Shown: in pieces, positions 46,185-56,265 of the stretch
Position numbering within the stretch: the stretch's first letter is position 1
Layout: each line of letters begins with the position of its first letter
Assembly (NCBI GenBank): GCA_028280405.1
Contig: JANQLW010000017.1
Location: forward strand, 1-64,000
Reading direction: 5' to 3'
From: Bacteroidales bacterium
GTDB lineage: Bacteria; Bacteroidota; Bacteroidia; Bacteroidales; GCA-2711565
DNA length: 64,000 nt
The notes under the pieces: generated by a model
Database searches by the model: none
Told to the model about the DNA's origin: nothing
The model's input: the letters and a program-made list of their open reading frames with translations, nothing else
Made by a program: the position numbers and the translations under genes

Positions 46185-48394
46185 ATGACAATTTACAAAC
46201 CATTTAAAAACTATGTTCTACGAACTCCGGTATATAAGTTTGACAAAAATGAAATTTGGAACTATAATTTAATTGATTTTTTTAACGATAAATACTTTCT
46301 AAAGGCTATTCAAATAGCATCTCCATCATTATATAATGAGTTGCTAAAATGGCATAGATATGGTCTAAAAAGTGAAAAAAAAGAAAATCATTTACATAAT
46401 TCACTCTTAAAATATTATGCTCGGTCATCAACACGATGTACTCCATTTGGGCTGTTTGCTAGTTTGTGCTTAGGTACTATAACTGACAAAACTAAAATTG
46501 TATTAAATAATAAGGAAAAATACAAATCAAATTCTCGTATTGACATGTATTTTTTAGGTTCTTTTATTCAATCAATAGAGAAACTACCTGAGTTAAGAAA
46601 CCAACTTAAATATTTTCCTAATAATAGTATTTATTATGTAAAAAATAAAATTAGATACATTGAGAGTTATTATATAAATAACAATCTTCAATATCAGATT
46701 TCTGGAGCCATAAATGATAAATATCTCAATAATGTTCTTTTAAATACAATAAAAGGAGCAACTATTTCTGAATTATCTGCTAAACTAATTGATAAGGAAA
46801 TAAGTATTGAAGATAGCAATGATTATATTAATCAATTAATTGATAATCAAGTATTAGTTTCAGAGATTGCCCCATCAGTAACAGGTCCATATTTAAGTAA
46901 TTTTCTGATCAAAAAACTTATAGAATTAGATTTGTCTAGTAATATTATTCTAAAAAACCTAAAAGAAGTTCATTCAGAATTAAATCAATTTGATAATATT
47001 GAAGATAACAGGGATGAAAACAAATACTTCCTCATCTCAAATTTATTAAAGAAAATACATCCTACTTATACTAAAGAATATCTGATTCAAACTGATTTAG
47101 TTACATCAACAACAAATAATGAAATTAATTCCGAAATCGTAAAGGACTTATACGATGGCTTAAAAGTAATGAATAAACTTTCTATCCCATTTAATTATAA
47201 CAATTTATCTAAATTTAAGGAAGAATTTTACAAAAGATATGAAAATAAGAAATACCTCTAGTGTTAGCATTAGATCCTGAATTAGGAATTAGATACTATC
47301 AAAATGAAATAAGTGTAGGAAATGACAATTCACCATTAGTTGATGATCTAATTATTCCTAAAGCTGTAAATCTTTCAAACAATTTTCATGTGAAATGGAA
47401 TCACACAAATAGTCTATTATTGAAAAAATACATAGAGTTTAAAAATAATCATTCCAAAATAATTACACTCACTAATGAAGATGTTAAATCTTTTACTGAA
47501 AATTGAGACGATTTACCACCTACTCTTTCTATTATGACAGAAATTATGAAACATTCTAGTGGTCATAAAATAATAATAAAAAGTGCTGGAGGATCTAGCT
47601 CTGTAAATCTAATTGGTCGGTTCGCACACATTGATAAAAATATCCATACCTATATTAAGTCTATGACAAAAAAAGAAGACGAATTAAATCCGGATATAAT
47701 ATTAGCTGAAATTGCACATCTTCCGGAAAATCGTATTGGCAACATATTATCTAGACCAACTTTAAGAAAATACGAAATCCCCTACCTATCAAAATCTTCA
47801 GTATCTGAAGAGTATAAAATTGCGATCAATGATCTAGTGATTTCTATTAAAAACAATAAAATAGTTTTAAGATCTAAAAAATTAAATAAAGAGGTAAAAC
47901 CATGTTTAAGTAATGCACATAACTACTCAAAAGGCTCTTTACCAATATATCATTTTTTAGCTGATATGCAAACCCAAAATTTAAGAAGAAGTTTACATTT
48001 TGACTGGGGAATTCTAGGAAATGAATTAGAGTATTTTCCCAGAGTAGAATACAAAAACATTATACTTTCTGTTGCTACTTGGAAGATTAAAACTAAAGAA
48101 ATTAACGATATTATTAATAATAAAAAAGAAAATAAATTTATTGAGTTACTAACAAATTTTAGGAAGAAAAAATTTATTCCTCAAGACGTTGTTTTATCTG
48201 ATGCAGATAATCAATTATATATAAATATGATCAATATTAATAGTGTTAAAACATTGCTTTCCTTAGTAAAGAAAAGAGAAACTTTTATATTAAAAGAATT
48301 TCTATTTAAAGATAATAATTCTATAGTAAATAATAGTGAGGGTAATACTTATACAAATGAAGTGATTTTCTCATTTTACAAATCCACCAATTAA
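46185..48394 (+). pseudogene. lanB: Lantibiotic dehydratase (LanB, glutamylation domain), frameshifted and nonsense-mutated
   Basis: The N-terminal 358 residues (46185-47261; YARSSTRCTPFGLFASLCLG) are a LanB N-terminal domain that charges Ser/Thr with Glu from Glu-tRNA. The frame ends in KKYL-stop. Another frame continues IPLVLALDPELGIRYYQNEI from about 47250, so one base (probably an A near 47246) is missing. That frame stops at TGA 47504-47506 and goes on without shift DDLPPTLSIMTEIMKHSSGH to 48394, so a sense codon (likely TGG) has become TGA. Two independent lesions, if not sequencing errors, mean no active dehydratase. Confidence 0.85.
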
Positions 48395-48396
48395 AC

Positions 48397-49314
48397 ATGA
48401 AAAGATCTTTTATAGTCGGCGATGAGTGGTTATACTTTAAATTATACTGTGGTCCAGCAACATCTGATGAAATATTAACTAAAATTGTCAATCCTTTAGT
48501 CAATTATTTAATTACGAAAAAACAAATAAAAAAATGGTTTTTTATTAGGTATTCAGACCCTGACAATCATTTAAGATTGAGATTCCAAATTTCGAAGGAT
48601 GGGAACTTTGCTAATATTATATCATCTTTAAATGATGCTTTGAAAAGCTATATTGAATCTGGTCAGATATGGAAGGTAGTAGTTGATACATATAATAGAG
48701 AAGTTGAACGATATGGTACAAGAACAATAAAATATGCTGAGGAATTATTTTTTTATGATAGTTCACTTACATTAAATTTTATATCAAAATTGAATAATTT
48801 TAATAATGAAAGACTTTATTGGGGATTTGGATTACTTTCTATTGACAGACTTTTAAATGACTTCAGTTTTTCATTGAAAGATAAGTTTGAATTATTAATA
48901 ATAATGAAAGAGAACTATGCATCAGAATTTAACATGAATAAAAATTTAAAAATGCAATTAAATAAAAAGTACAAGCTCTATTCAGATTTTATACTTCAAA
49001 TATTAAACACTCAACATATAACTAATTCTGAGTTCATCTTTATTAATCATTTAATTAACGAAAGGTCTATCCAAAATCAACCAACTATAAAAAAAATTCA
49101 ATCACTTAAAAAAAATGGGGGACTAGAAAAATCATTAAATGAATATTTGTACAGTTACATTCATATGATAAATAATCGCTTGTTTAGATCTAATCAGAGG
49201 TTACATGAATTAGTGTTATATTCATTCTTGTATTTATACTATAGATCTATGTTGGCACAGAATGGCTATAAAGTTAATGAAATGGAGGATAGTATAATTA
49301 CTAAATCAAAATAG
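48397..49314 (+). CDS. Lanthipeptide elimination domain protein (thiopeptide-type bacteriocin biosynthesis, SpaB_C-like)
   Basis: A 305-residue stand-alone partner that eliminates glutamate from glutamylated Ser/Thr: W..fKLYCGPATSDE, KKWFFIRYSDPDNHLRLRF and YNREVERYG are characteristic. It begins three bases after the broken LanB, making the dehydratase a split enzyme by design (large and small subunits). The frame is intact. Confidence 0.85.
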   Translation: MKRSFIVGDEWLYFKLYCGPATSDEILTKIVNPLVNYLITKKQIKKWFFIRYSDPDNHLRLRFQISKDGNFANIISSLNDALKSYIESGQIWKVVVDTYNREVERYGTRTIKYAEELFFYDSSLTLNFISKLNNFNNERLYWGFGLLSIDRLLNDFSFSLKDKFELLIIMKENYASEFNMNKNLKMQLNKKYKLYSDFILQILNTQHITNSEFIFINHLINERSIQNQPTIKKIQSLKKNGGLEKSLNEYLYSYIHMINNRLFRSNQRLHELVLYSFLYLYYRSMLAQNGYKVNEMEDSIITKSK

Positions 49315-49318
49315 ATAA

Positions 49319-51508
49319 ATGAATAAATTCCCATACTATAAACAAATTGATCATATGGATTGCGGAGTAGCATGTCTTCGCATGATTACAAAATATTACG
49401 GTCGTAATTATAACCCCAAGACACTTCGGAAATTAACATCCATAACTCGAGAAGGTGTCTCCCTATTAGGAATAAGTAATGCAGCAGAAAATATCGGGAT
49501 GCACACAGTCGGTGTTAATATATCATTGGAGAAACTTACCATAGAAAAAGTTACACCATTTATTGCTCATTGGAAACAAAATCATTTTATAGTTGTTTAC
49601 AAGATATCAAAAAAAAAAGTTTATGTAGCTGACCCACAGAAGGGAAAACAAATTTACAGTAAAGAATATTTTTTAGAAAATTGGTCAAAAAATATTAATA
49701 ATAAAGAAAATAAAGGTTTAGCACTTCTACTTGAACCAACACCTGAATTTTATCATAAAATTGATGATAAGCCAAACAGAATGAAATTTTCTTTCCTTTT
49801 TAAATATCTAAAGCCTCACAGAAAATTAGTAATTCAGCTAATACTTGGTCTACTTACTGGGAGTTTATTACAATTAATATTCCCATTTCTAACTCAAAGT
49901 GTAGTAGATTTTGGGATATCCAATAACAATATAAACTTTATATACTTAGTGCTTATTGCTCAGATGGCATTGTTTATTGGTCGGGTAACAGTTGATTTTA
50001 TTAGATCGTGGATAATGTTACATATTAGTACTAGAATTAATATCTCTCTTATATCAGACTTTTTAATAAAGCTCATGAAATTACCTATCAGTTTTTTTGA
50101 TACTAAAATGACTGGAGATATAATACAACGCATTAGTGATCATAAAAGGATTGAACAATTCCTTACAGGTCAAACAATTAATACTATGTTTTCATTTTTC
50201 ACACTTTTCATCTTTGGTGTAGTATTAGCGTATTATTCAATAAAAATATTTTTTGTATTTCTTATCGGATCAACTTTATATATTCTATGGGTTTTATTAT
50301 TCATGAAACGTAGGAGAGAACTAGATTTCAAACGTTTTTATGAATCATCGCTTGAACAAAGTAATATTATTCAACTCATACAGGGTATGCAAGAAATCAA
50401 ATTACAAAATGCTGAAATACAAAAGCGGTGGAATTGGGAACATATTCAGGCTCGTCTATTTAAAATTAATATTAAAGTTTTAACATTAAGTCAATATCAA
50501 CAAGCAGGGACAGTTTTTATAAATGAATCGAAAAATATCTTAATTTCATTTCTTGCTGCATATTCAGTGATTAAAGGTGATATAACTCTTGGAATGATGC
50601 TTTCTATCCAATATATTATAGGCCAATTAAACTCTCCTATAGCCCAATTTATCGGACTTATACACTCATTACAGGATGCAAAAATTAGTATGGAACGATT
50701 AGGCGAGATTCATAATGTAGAAAACGAAGAAAATATTGGAATAAATAAAATATCAGAATTACCCCAAAATAAAAGTATTGAGGTAAAGAACTTAAATTTC
50801 CAATATGAAGAACCCCATGGTGAATTTGTTTTAAAAAATGTAAATTTGAGTATCCCTCAAAATAAAGTAACTGCTATTGTTGGAACTAGTGGTAGTGGAA
50901 AAACAACTCTGATTAAATTATTACTTGGCTTTTATGAGATTAAAAAAGGTGAAATAGTAATTGGTGATAATCTCTTAAAATATTATTCACAAAGATGGTG
51001 GCATACACAAATAGGAGCCGTTATGCAAGATGGTTTTATTTTTAATGAAAGTATAGCAAAAAATATTGCTGTTGGTAAAGAAACAATTAATAGAAAACTG
51101 TTAATGGAGGCTGTAAAAGTAGCAAATATTAAAGATTTTATTGAAACCCTTCCTTTAGGTTATAATACAATCATAGGTAATGAAGGACATGGGTTAAGTC
51201 AGGGGCAAAAACAAAGAATACTTATTGCCCGAGCTGTTTACAAAAATCCTAATTATCTTTTTTTTGATGAAGCTACTAATGCACTTGATGCAAATAACGA
51301 AAAAATAATAATGACAAATCTCAACAATTTCTTCAAAGGGAGAACAGTTATTATTGTTGCTCATAGATTAAGTACAGTTAAAAATGCAGATAGAATTATT
51401 GTAATCTCTCAAGGAAAGATTGTTGAGCAAGGTAGTCACAATGAATTAGCAAAGTTAAAGGGAGAATACTATAATTTAGTTAAAAATCAATTAGAATTAG
51501 GAAGTTAA
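49319..51508 (+). CDS. C39 peptidase-containing ABC transporter (second copy)
   Basis: A 729-residue paralogue of the exporter at 32697: C39 domain with C15 (MDCGVAC), His in NHFIVVY and Asp in VADPQKG; transmembrane domain; ABC part with Walker A GTSGSGKT, signature GLSQGQKQR and Walker B FFDEATNALD. Intact. Begins four bases after the elimination-domain gene, and ends two bases before the HlyD start. Expected to cut the leader of the lanthipeptide and export it. Confidence 0.93.
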   Translation: MNKFPYYKQIDHMDCGVACLRMITKYYGRNYNPKTLRKLTSITREGVSLLGISNAAENIGMHTVGVNISLEKLTIEKVTPFIAHWKQNHFIVVYKISKKKVYVADPQKGKQIYSKEYFLENWSKNINNKENKGLALLLEPTPEFYHKIDDKPNRMKFSFLFKYLKPHRKLVIQLILGLLTGSLLQLIFPFLTQSVVDFGISNNNINFIYLVLIAQMALFIGRVTVDFIRSWIMLHISTRINISLISDFLIKLMKLPISFFDTKMTGDIIQRISDHKRIEQFLTGQTINTMFSFFTLFIFGVVLAYYSIKIFFVFLIGSTLYILWVLLFMKRRRELDFKRFYESSLEQSNIIQLIQGMQEIKLQNAEIQKRWNWEHIQARLFKINIKVLTLSQYQQAGTVFINESKNILISFLAAYSVIKGDITLGMMLSIQYIIGQLNSPIAQFIGLIHSLQDAKISMERLGEIHNVENEENIGINKISELPQNKSIEVKNLNFQYEEPHGEFVLKNVNLSIPQNKVTAIVGTSGSGKTTLIKLLLGFYEIKKGEIVIGDNLLKYYSQRWWHTQIGAVMQDGFIFNESIAKNIAVGKETINRKLLMEAVKVANIKDFIETLPLGYNTIIGNEGHGLSQGQKQRILIARAVYKNPNYLFFDEATNALDANNEKIIMTNLNNFFKGRTVIIVAHRLSTVKNADRIIVISQGKIVEQGSHNELAKLKGEYYNLVKNQLELGS

Positions 51509-51510
51509 GA

Positions 51511-52815
51511 ATGTCAGATAAAGAAAACATAGATAATATAGAAATTCGAAGTAATGAAGTGACAGAAATACTTGGAGCTACACCATCACGAGTATTGCGT
51601 ATGGGTATTTCTTCTGTACTTGGAGTTGTTTTAGTAATTTTTATTGGTAGTTGGTTTTTTAAATACCCCAATATTATAAATTCAAAAATAACATTAACAA
51701 CACAAAATCCCCCAGCTTTTTTACTTGCTAAATCAAATGGGAAAATAACTCATCTATTTGTAGAAAACAACCAAATAGTTGAAGAAAATGAGATAATTGC
51801 TATTATTGAAAACCCAACAAATTATAATGACTTGCTTTATTTAGATAGCATAATTGACACACTTGTGTCTTTTAGATCGTTTAATGATGATGTAAATTTA
51901 ATGCTTGGCGAATTACAACCATATTTTTCGTTGTTCTTAAAAAATATTAAAGATTATAAGCACTCTATTAAGCTTAATTACTACTTTAAAAAAATTGAGG
52001 CTGTTAAAGAACGTAAAAAAGATTACCAAGATTATTACAACTGTCTTCTTGAACAAAAAAAAATAAAGAATAAAGAACTAAGTATTTCCAAATCACAGTT
52101 TGAAAGAGATTTAGAGTTATATAAAGACAGTATCTATTCCAAAGCAGAGTTTGAAAAGTCAGAAAAATTATTCTTAAAGGAAAAACTTTCACTTAAAAAT
52201 GCTATTACAAATTTAGTTAATACACAAATTACCATTAATGAATTAAATCAACAGATTATAGAGCTAAACTCGCAAAAAACCAAAGAATTTCAAGAAAAAA
52301 AAATTGCTATTGAGGAAACACTCGACAACTTAAAAGGTCAAATAAACAAATGGAAACAGTCCTATTTAATACTTTCACCAATAAAAGGTAAGGTTACATT
52401 TACAAATATATGGAGTAAGCATCAAAATATAAAAATTAATGATATTGTAGCCACAGTTATTCCCATAAATAAAACTAATATAATTGGTAAGATTGAAATC
52501 CCAGTTAATGGCGTAGGAAAAGTAAAGCTAGGCCAAAAAGTAAATATAAAATTAAGTAATTTCCCATATATGGAGTTTGGCTTACTAAAAGGGTATATCA
52601 AATCTATTTCATTAGTACCATTTACAAATCAAAATCAATTATTTTATACAGCCGATGTAGATATTGATGATAACTTAATTTCAAATTATGGTAAACATTT
52701 AAAATTCACACACAAAATGACGGGTACTGCAGAAATCTTTACAGATGATATAAGATTAATAGAAAGATTCTTCAATCCACTAAAAGCTTTATGGAAAAAC
52801 AACCAAACCAATTAA
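51511..52815 (+). CDS. HlyD-family membrane-fusion protein (second copy)
   Basis: 434 residues, paralogue of 34916: transmembrane segment (about 35-50: VLVIFIGSWFF), biotinyl-lipoyl half (NGKITHLFVENNQIVEENEI), coiled coil and C-terminal segment HKMTGTAEIFTDDIRLIERF matching its paralogue's ending. Adaptor of the second C39 exporter. Last gene of the RiPP cluster. Confidence 0.9.
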   Translation: MSDKENIDNIEIRSNEVTEILGATPSRVLRMGISSVLGVVLVIFIGSWFFKYPNIINSKITLTTQNPPAFLLAKSNGKITHLFVENNQIVEENEIIAIIENPTNYNDLLYLDSIIDTLVSFRSFNDDVNLMLGELQPYFSLFLKNIKDYKHSIKLNYYFKKIEAVKERKKDYQDYYNCLLEQKKIKNKELSISKSQFERDLELYKDSIYSKAEFEKSEKLFLKEKLSLKNAITNLVNTQITINELNQQIIELNSQKTKEFQEKKIAIEETLDNLKGQINKWKQSYLILSPIKGKVTFTNIWSKHQNIKINDIVATVIPINKTNIIGKIEIPVNGVGKVKLGQKVNIKLSNFPYMEFGLLKGYIKSISLVPFTNQNQLFYTADVDIDDNLISNYGKHLKFTHKMTGTAEIFTDDIRLIERFFNPLKALWKNNQTN

Positions 52816-52838
52816 TCTAATGCTCTAACTTCAGTCTA

Positions 52839-54185
52839 GGCACTATCCACAATTTTATGTAAATGAAATAACCCGGGGTCAACTCTTTTAGAGTTTTACC
52901 CTTTCTTCAAATATAATAATAAATTGATTCAGGATTCTGCCCCAATTTTGTATAGGTTGTGTCCATTTTTTAGTAATCTGGCTTAATGCTAAATAGGTTG
53001 ATTTTACTAGAGCCTGGTCATTAGGGAATGAAAGTTTGTTTTTAGTATATTTTCTAATCTTTCCATTTAAATTTTCAATTAAGTTAGTGGTATAAATTAT
53101 CTTTCTAATTTCTACGGGAAACTCAAAGAATACAGTAAGTTGCTCCCAGTTGTTTTTCCAGCTCTTGATGGCATAAGGATATTTCTGTGCCCACCTTTTC
53201 TCAAATTGTCTTAATTCATTTTCAGCAACTTGTTTTGTAGGTGCATTATAAATGTTTTTCATATCTGAGGCAAAAGCTTTTTTGTCTTTCCAAACCACAT
53301 ACTTTGCAGAGTTTCTAATTTGATGTACAACGCAAATTTGGGTACTTGACAAAGGGAAAACATTCTTTATCGTATCGGTAAACCCATTTAGATTATCCGT
53401 TACAGTACCAATATGTCTTCTACTCCACGGGCCTTTAAATCTGTTAAAACACCCATCCAAAATGAAGCACTTTCATTCTTTCCAAGCCAGATACCCAAGA
53501 GTTCTTTATACCCCTCTTTGTTCAATCCTACAGCAAGATAAACCGTCTTATTGATCACCTTACCCTGATCCCTTACCTTAAAGACAATGCCATCCATCCA
53601 AACAATGAAGTATAAATTATCTAATGGTCGGTTTTGCCAATCTAACATATCCTGATTTACTTTTTCTGTAATGTTTGATATAGCAGATCTAGATAGTTTA
53701 AAACCGTAAATGTTATGAAGTTCATCTTCAATATCTGATAAACTCATCCCTTTGGCATAAAGCGATATAACAAGGTTCTGAACCGATAAAGACTTATTAC
53801 TGTTCTTTGGTACTATAACTGGAGAAAAGCTACTATCTCGATCCCTGGGTACATTAATCTCTGCCTCCCCATATTCAGTCTTTAGGCTTTTTTTACTAAG
53901 ACCATTTCGTGAGTTACCACTATTGTTCCCTTTAGGATCATTCTTGTCATAGCATAGATGAACATCCATCTCGGCTTCCAATATCTTTTCTAGTCCGCGT
54001 GTGTGAAGTTCCTTTAAAAAACTTGATAGTTCTTCTTCATTTTTAAACTTCTTCAGAAAGTCGCTGTTTAATAAATCGTCTTTTTCCATAATTATAAACT
54101 GTGTTTAAAGTTAATAAATCAAAAAAATCCCGGAGTTCATGAAACCCGGAATTTTTTCCATTTACACAGTTTTATGGATACTGCC
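52839..54185. mobile_element. IS256-family insertion sequence
   Basis: Terminal inverted repeats: left 52839-52865 (GGCACTATCC ... TAAATG) and right 54159-54185 (CATTTACA ... TGGATACTGCC), 27 bp with mismatches. Flanking target duplication: TCAGTCTA (52831-52838) and TCAGTCCT(A) (54186-54194), one base different. Contains one broken transposase. The hairpin TCCGGGTTTCATGAACTCCGGGA type near 54128-54151 ends the element on the right. Confidence 0.85.
52888..54089 (-). pseudogene. IS256-family transposase, one frameshift
   Basis: The N-terminal part (54089 to about 53400, MEKDDLLNSDF...GVEDILVL-stop) and the C-terminal part (TVTDNLNGFTDTIKNVFP...EERVKL, to 52888) are in different frames. A missing A near 53400 (GTACTG where GTAACTG fits) explains it: DILV-TVTDNLNGF would be continuous. 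IS256 transposases are about 400 residues and this adds up to that. With the lesion, the element is probably immobile, unless frame-shifting restores it. Confidence 0.85.
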
Positions 54186-54953
54186 TCAGTCCTAACTTAA
54201 TAATTTTAGCATTAGCCCAAAAGCTGAGACCTATCCCACTCCACCACTTCTATTATTTATTTAAGTCACACTTTTTGTTTTCCTCCCACGTATAGCCTAT
54301 TACTAATTAGCCCATTTTTTATCAAAAATGATCTTTAATTAGTAATAAGCTATGCCAACACACTAAACAAAAAGACACCGCCCCTGGCGGCTATGCGCCT
54401 TAAATAAATAACCCAAAGCTACATTAACATAACAATCTCTTATAAAACAGCCCCACAGGCCTCCCCACTGTCATTCTTAGCTGGTCAAAAATCCCACATG
54501 CAACCCCTCATTCAAAATTTTTAGTAATTGCCTTTATCGTTTAATAATCATAAGGGTATGTCTTGCAAAAGCTACAACCATTCATAAAGCCTTCACTCTG
54601 CTAAAAGCTCCAAACTGCAGCTAATCTGGAATACTGTATTACTTCTTGTAAACTTATCAAAGGATTTTAGCTTCATATAATTAACAATCTCATAGTTTCT
54701 ATAACTAAACTTTTCATATTCTGACAAAACACGATCAGTTCTTAAAAGTTAAGATTTATATATACCTATTTAATAAAATTATAATATCTAATTGTGTATT
54801 AATTGCGAATCTAAGAGCTTACAGTTATTTAAATCTAATTAACTCAAAACAAAACCATTAAGTAAAATCACGTATTTAATTTTTATGTATTCTTCCTATT
54901 TATATGTTAGTTACATATATAGTAATATTGAATTTAACCTTAAATGTAATATT
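54186..54953. other. Repeat-rich gene-free region right of the IS256 element
   Basis: Holds a nested palindrome: TTATTTATTTAAG (54252-54264) with its complement near 54398-54410, CTTTTTGTTT with AAACAAAAAG, and ATTACTAATTA with TAATTAGTAAT. Also the 38-bp repeat. From 54450 to 54953 nothing else is recognisable. Confidence 0.55.
54411..54448. repeat. 38-bp direct repeat, right copy
   Basis: Exact copy of 38064-38101 (ACCCAAAGCTACATTAACAT ...). Here it follows no ATPase gene; the upstream sequence is a nested palindrome (54245-54410). Confidence 0.9.
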
Positions 54954-56246
54954 ATGGATGTAGATTTTCATTATTATGGAACAGGAACAGCTGCAAAGGC
55001 AGCGGGTTTTAGCCTTGAAGATTCTGCTCTTTTGGCAAATGTTGCCCAATATGTTGATTGGTTCAACAGCGATTTCTGGAGTTGGTGGTATCTTGTGAAT
55101 CATAGAGGAAAACCCATAAAAGATAGTCATAACGATCAATATCGGTACAATTTTCCACAGCTAACCTCCCAATTAATAAATTGGGAAATGGTTTTTGATT
55201 ACGATCATAATATTTGGTGTGCTTTCCACTTTCCTCCTGGAAATCTTCCATACATCGTCGATGGGAACAATTGGGAGAAAACCTTCTGCGATAATCATGT
55301 GGTTAGAAATACAAAGTTGGGTAAAAATTATGCGAATAAGCTTTGTCGTCCATATAGTAAATTCATTTTAGATATGACAAAGGATACATTAAAGAAATTT
55401 AATGATCTATCCAATGCTTCAGGCGATGACCTGAAACTCCTTGTAGCAAGTTATGTGTTTCCAAGAAAGCGCTGTCCTGTTGAAGAAGGGCGTAAGATAG
55501 CAATGTTTTTACTAGGAGTACGCTTACACATATTTGCAGACTCTTGGGCACATCAGGATTTTACAGGGGAAGCGAATAAAGCTATCAATTCTGTAGGAAC
55601 TTTAAACAATGTATATGCTAAGGATAAAAGAGGAAATTATAAACTATGTAAATGGACGGGGACACTTTGGGCATTACATAATGATACTGATTGCGCAGCA
55701 GCTCCACTTCCGGTTACAGATAAGACTTCTGCAGGACATGGACAATTAGGTCATCACCCCGATTATTCCTGGGATCAAATCAAATATCCTGCCGCATGGC
55801 TTCCAAATGATAAGCCTTATCATGAAAGAAATAACCCTTTGGAATATGACCAAGCTTGGATGTGGATGCGTTTCTTCCTAGAATTATGCAATCAATCAAA
55901 AAGTACATCGGATCATCCAGATCCTACACCGGATGAAATCAATCAAGTGATCAGTACATGGCATGAACTCAGTTCAACGAAACTCAAAGCAGTTGAAGAA
56001 AGTGAGAATCTTTGGAAAAAAACAACCCTGGCTAAAGGAATACCAACCAGGTGGAACATAAAAGACCTAAAAAGTCTAGGCGTATATGACGGGTTACCCT
56101 TAACCCGATATGGGCATGTAAACATAGTTCAAAACAGTATTCTTCATTATATGGAAACTGCTGCCGCTATCCATTATCAGTTTTGTGTAGAATGGCTCAA
56201 AGCTAATACTGAATATACTTGGAAATACTGGACACCTGTAACCTAA
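54954..56246 (+). CDS. DUF6765 family protein
   Basis: A 430-residue protein beginning MDVDFHYYGTGTAAKAAGFS, with the family core motifs HIFADSWAHQDFTG and GHHPDYSWDQI. The His/Asp-rich pattern suggests a metal-binding, hydrolase-like fold (phospholipase C-like all-helical proteins), but no activity is established that I know of. The ATG at 54885 adds an unlikely N-terminus; the Met at 54954 fits homologues. No signal peptide. Paired with the PixA-like gene 19 bases downstream. Confidence 0.7.
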   Translation: MDVDFHYYGTGTAAKAAGFSLEDSALLANVAQYVDWFNSDFWSWWYLVNHRGKPIKDSHNDQYRYNFPQLTSQLINWEMVFDYDHNIWCAFHFPPGNLPYIVDGNNWEKTFCDNHVVRNTKLGKNYANKLCRPYSKFILDMTKDTLKKFNDLSNASGDDLKLLVASYVFPRKRCPVEEGRKIAMFLLGVRLHIFADSWAHQDFTGEANKAINSVGTLNNVYAKDKRGNYKLCKWTGTLWALHNDTDCAAAPLPVTDKTSAGHGQLGHHPDYSWDQIKYPAAWLPNDKPYHERNNPLEYDQAWMWMRFFLELCNQSKSTSDHPDPTPDEINQVISTWHELSSTKLKAVEESENLWKKTTLAKGIPTRWNIKDLKSLGVYDGLPLTRYGHVNIVQNSILHYMETAAAIHYQFCVEWLKANTEYTWKYWTPVT

Positions 56247-56265
56247 TAACTTAATATAAATCATT

